Below, in pieces: positions 63,592 to 64,000 of a DNA stretch of 64,000 nt (within the stretch, counting starts at the first letter, position 1; every line of letters begins with the position of its first letter). The translations under genes were made by a program, and so were the position numbers. Under the pieces are notes generated by a model. That model had not been told where the DNA came from. It did not search any database and saw only the letters and a list, made by a program, of their open reading frames with translations. Source of the stretch: Acidobacteriaceae bacterium (GTDB lineage Bacteria; Acidobacteriota; Terriglobia; Terriglobales; Acidobacteriaceae); the NCBI GenBank assembly GCA_030040425.1, contig JASHTS010000112.1:1-64000 (forward strand), in the 5' to 3' direction.

Positions 63592-64000
63592 TTACCTGAG
63601 GTTGACTTGAAGGGCGCTGCCACTGTATTGCACTGTCGTGCCCGGCGTTGCCGCGAATGAAAATGCGGCCGGATGCGCCCTCGACACCAGAATGACTTTG
63701 AACGTCCGCCGGCGGAGCATGCCGTCAAATGCTCCCGTGCGCTCGCCAATAGTAAGCACGCCGTTCTTATCGTTCCACTCGATCGGGATCTCGGTAAAGG
63801 CTCCCTTCTCGTAATCGAAGGTCGTGCCTTGATCTTCGTAGAGAGTGAAGCGGCCATCGGCGCCTGCATACACGAAGAGCGTGGTCGGGTCACATGGTTT
63901 CTCGGCCACATATTGCATCGCAGGCGCGTAGGGGATAATCGATCCGGCGCGGACAAAGATCGGAATCCGGTCGTAAGGCGCACCAGCTTCGATTCGTCCC
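63592..64000 (-). CDS. GH31 alpha-glycosidase, C-terminal part (cut by window edge)
   Basis: Only the last 135 codons are present. The visible start, APYDRIPIFVRAGSIIPYAP, is the conserved end of the GH31 barrel and proximal beta domain. It is followed by a DUF5110-type distal domain (TTLFVYAGADGRFTLYEDQGTTFDYEKG, LTIGERTGAFDGMLRRRTFKVIL). GH31 enzymes are alpha-xylosidases, alpha-glucosidases or alpha-galactosidases; the specificity residues lie outside the window. The gene is complete at its stop (63592-63594). Confidence 0.9.
   Translation of the reverse strand, partial: GRIEAGAPYDRIPIFVRAGSIIPYAPAMQYVAEKPCDPTTLFVYAGADGRFTLYEDQGTTFDYEKGAFTEIPIEWNDKNGVLTIGERTGAFDGMLRRRTFKVILVSRAHPAAFSFAATPGTTVQYSGSALQVNLR

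Noticed and set aside
1..64000. Genomic island or mobile element carrying the glycan genes
   Set aside because: No integrase, transposase, tRNA edge, terminal repeats or obvious change in base composition was seen.

Overview
The window looks like chromosomal DNA of a soil Acidobacteriota, class Terriglobia / family Acidobacteriaceae. This rests on gene content, not on a database search. The supporting features are high GC, Oar-like TonB-dependent receptors with an N-terminal carboxypeptidase-regulatory domain and no SusD partner, CRTAC1/ASPIC-UnbV proteins, a MacB-like 'orphan' permease (ADOP type), TolB-like/TPR regulators, S53 peptidases with Ig repeats, and many secreted glycoside hydrolases. 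No tRNA, rRNA, CRISPR array, insertion sequence or phage gene was seen.

Layout. 1-257: N-terminal end of a CRTAC1-type protein (minus). 656-2662: membrane TolB-like/TPR regulator. 2763-17152: seven tightly packed plus-strand genes for secreted glycan enzymes (GH35, GH30-like, a six-hairpin hydrolase, GH79-like, GH95, a DUF5060 protein, a GH67/GH20-N-like protein), two joints being ATGA overlaps. 17200-18849: convergent GH51 arabinofuranosidase. 18850-19804: regulatory region with back-to-back promoters and several palindromes. 19805-24706: TonB receptor 1 and a TPR protein. 24708-26669: CRTAC1 protein (minus). 26811-28730: second TolB-like/TPR regulator, preceded by a perfect hairpin ending at its start codon. 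29038-33423: S53 (kumamolisin-like) peptidase with Ig repeats. 33470-37252 (minus): sugar-binding lipoprotein, histidine kinase and response regulator in one overlapping operon, divergent from GH127 (37493-39325). 39399-50699: TPR, CRTAC1, TonB receptor 2, TPR and a GH13 debranching enzyme. 51370-53826: ADOP permease. 53883-61512 (minus): TonB receptor 3 and an NHL/Ig surface protein. 61901-63532: a clan GH-A hydrolase. 63592-64000: C-terminal end of a GH31 enzyme (minus).

How it may work together. Beta-galactosidase, GH30-like, GH79-like, GH95, GH51 and GH127 activities are the set needed to strip galactose, glucuronic acid, fucose/galactose and arabinose from type II arabinogalactans or arabinogalactan proteins. 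The S53 protease could attack the protein core. The TonB receptors would import oligosaccharides, perhaps helped by the TPR and CRTAC1 proteins that recur beside them. The binding protein-kinase-regulator operon is a plausible sugar sensor. The substrate and the wiring are inference; the gene families are read from motifs in the translated sequence.
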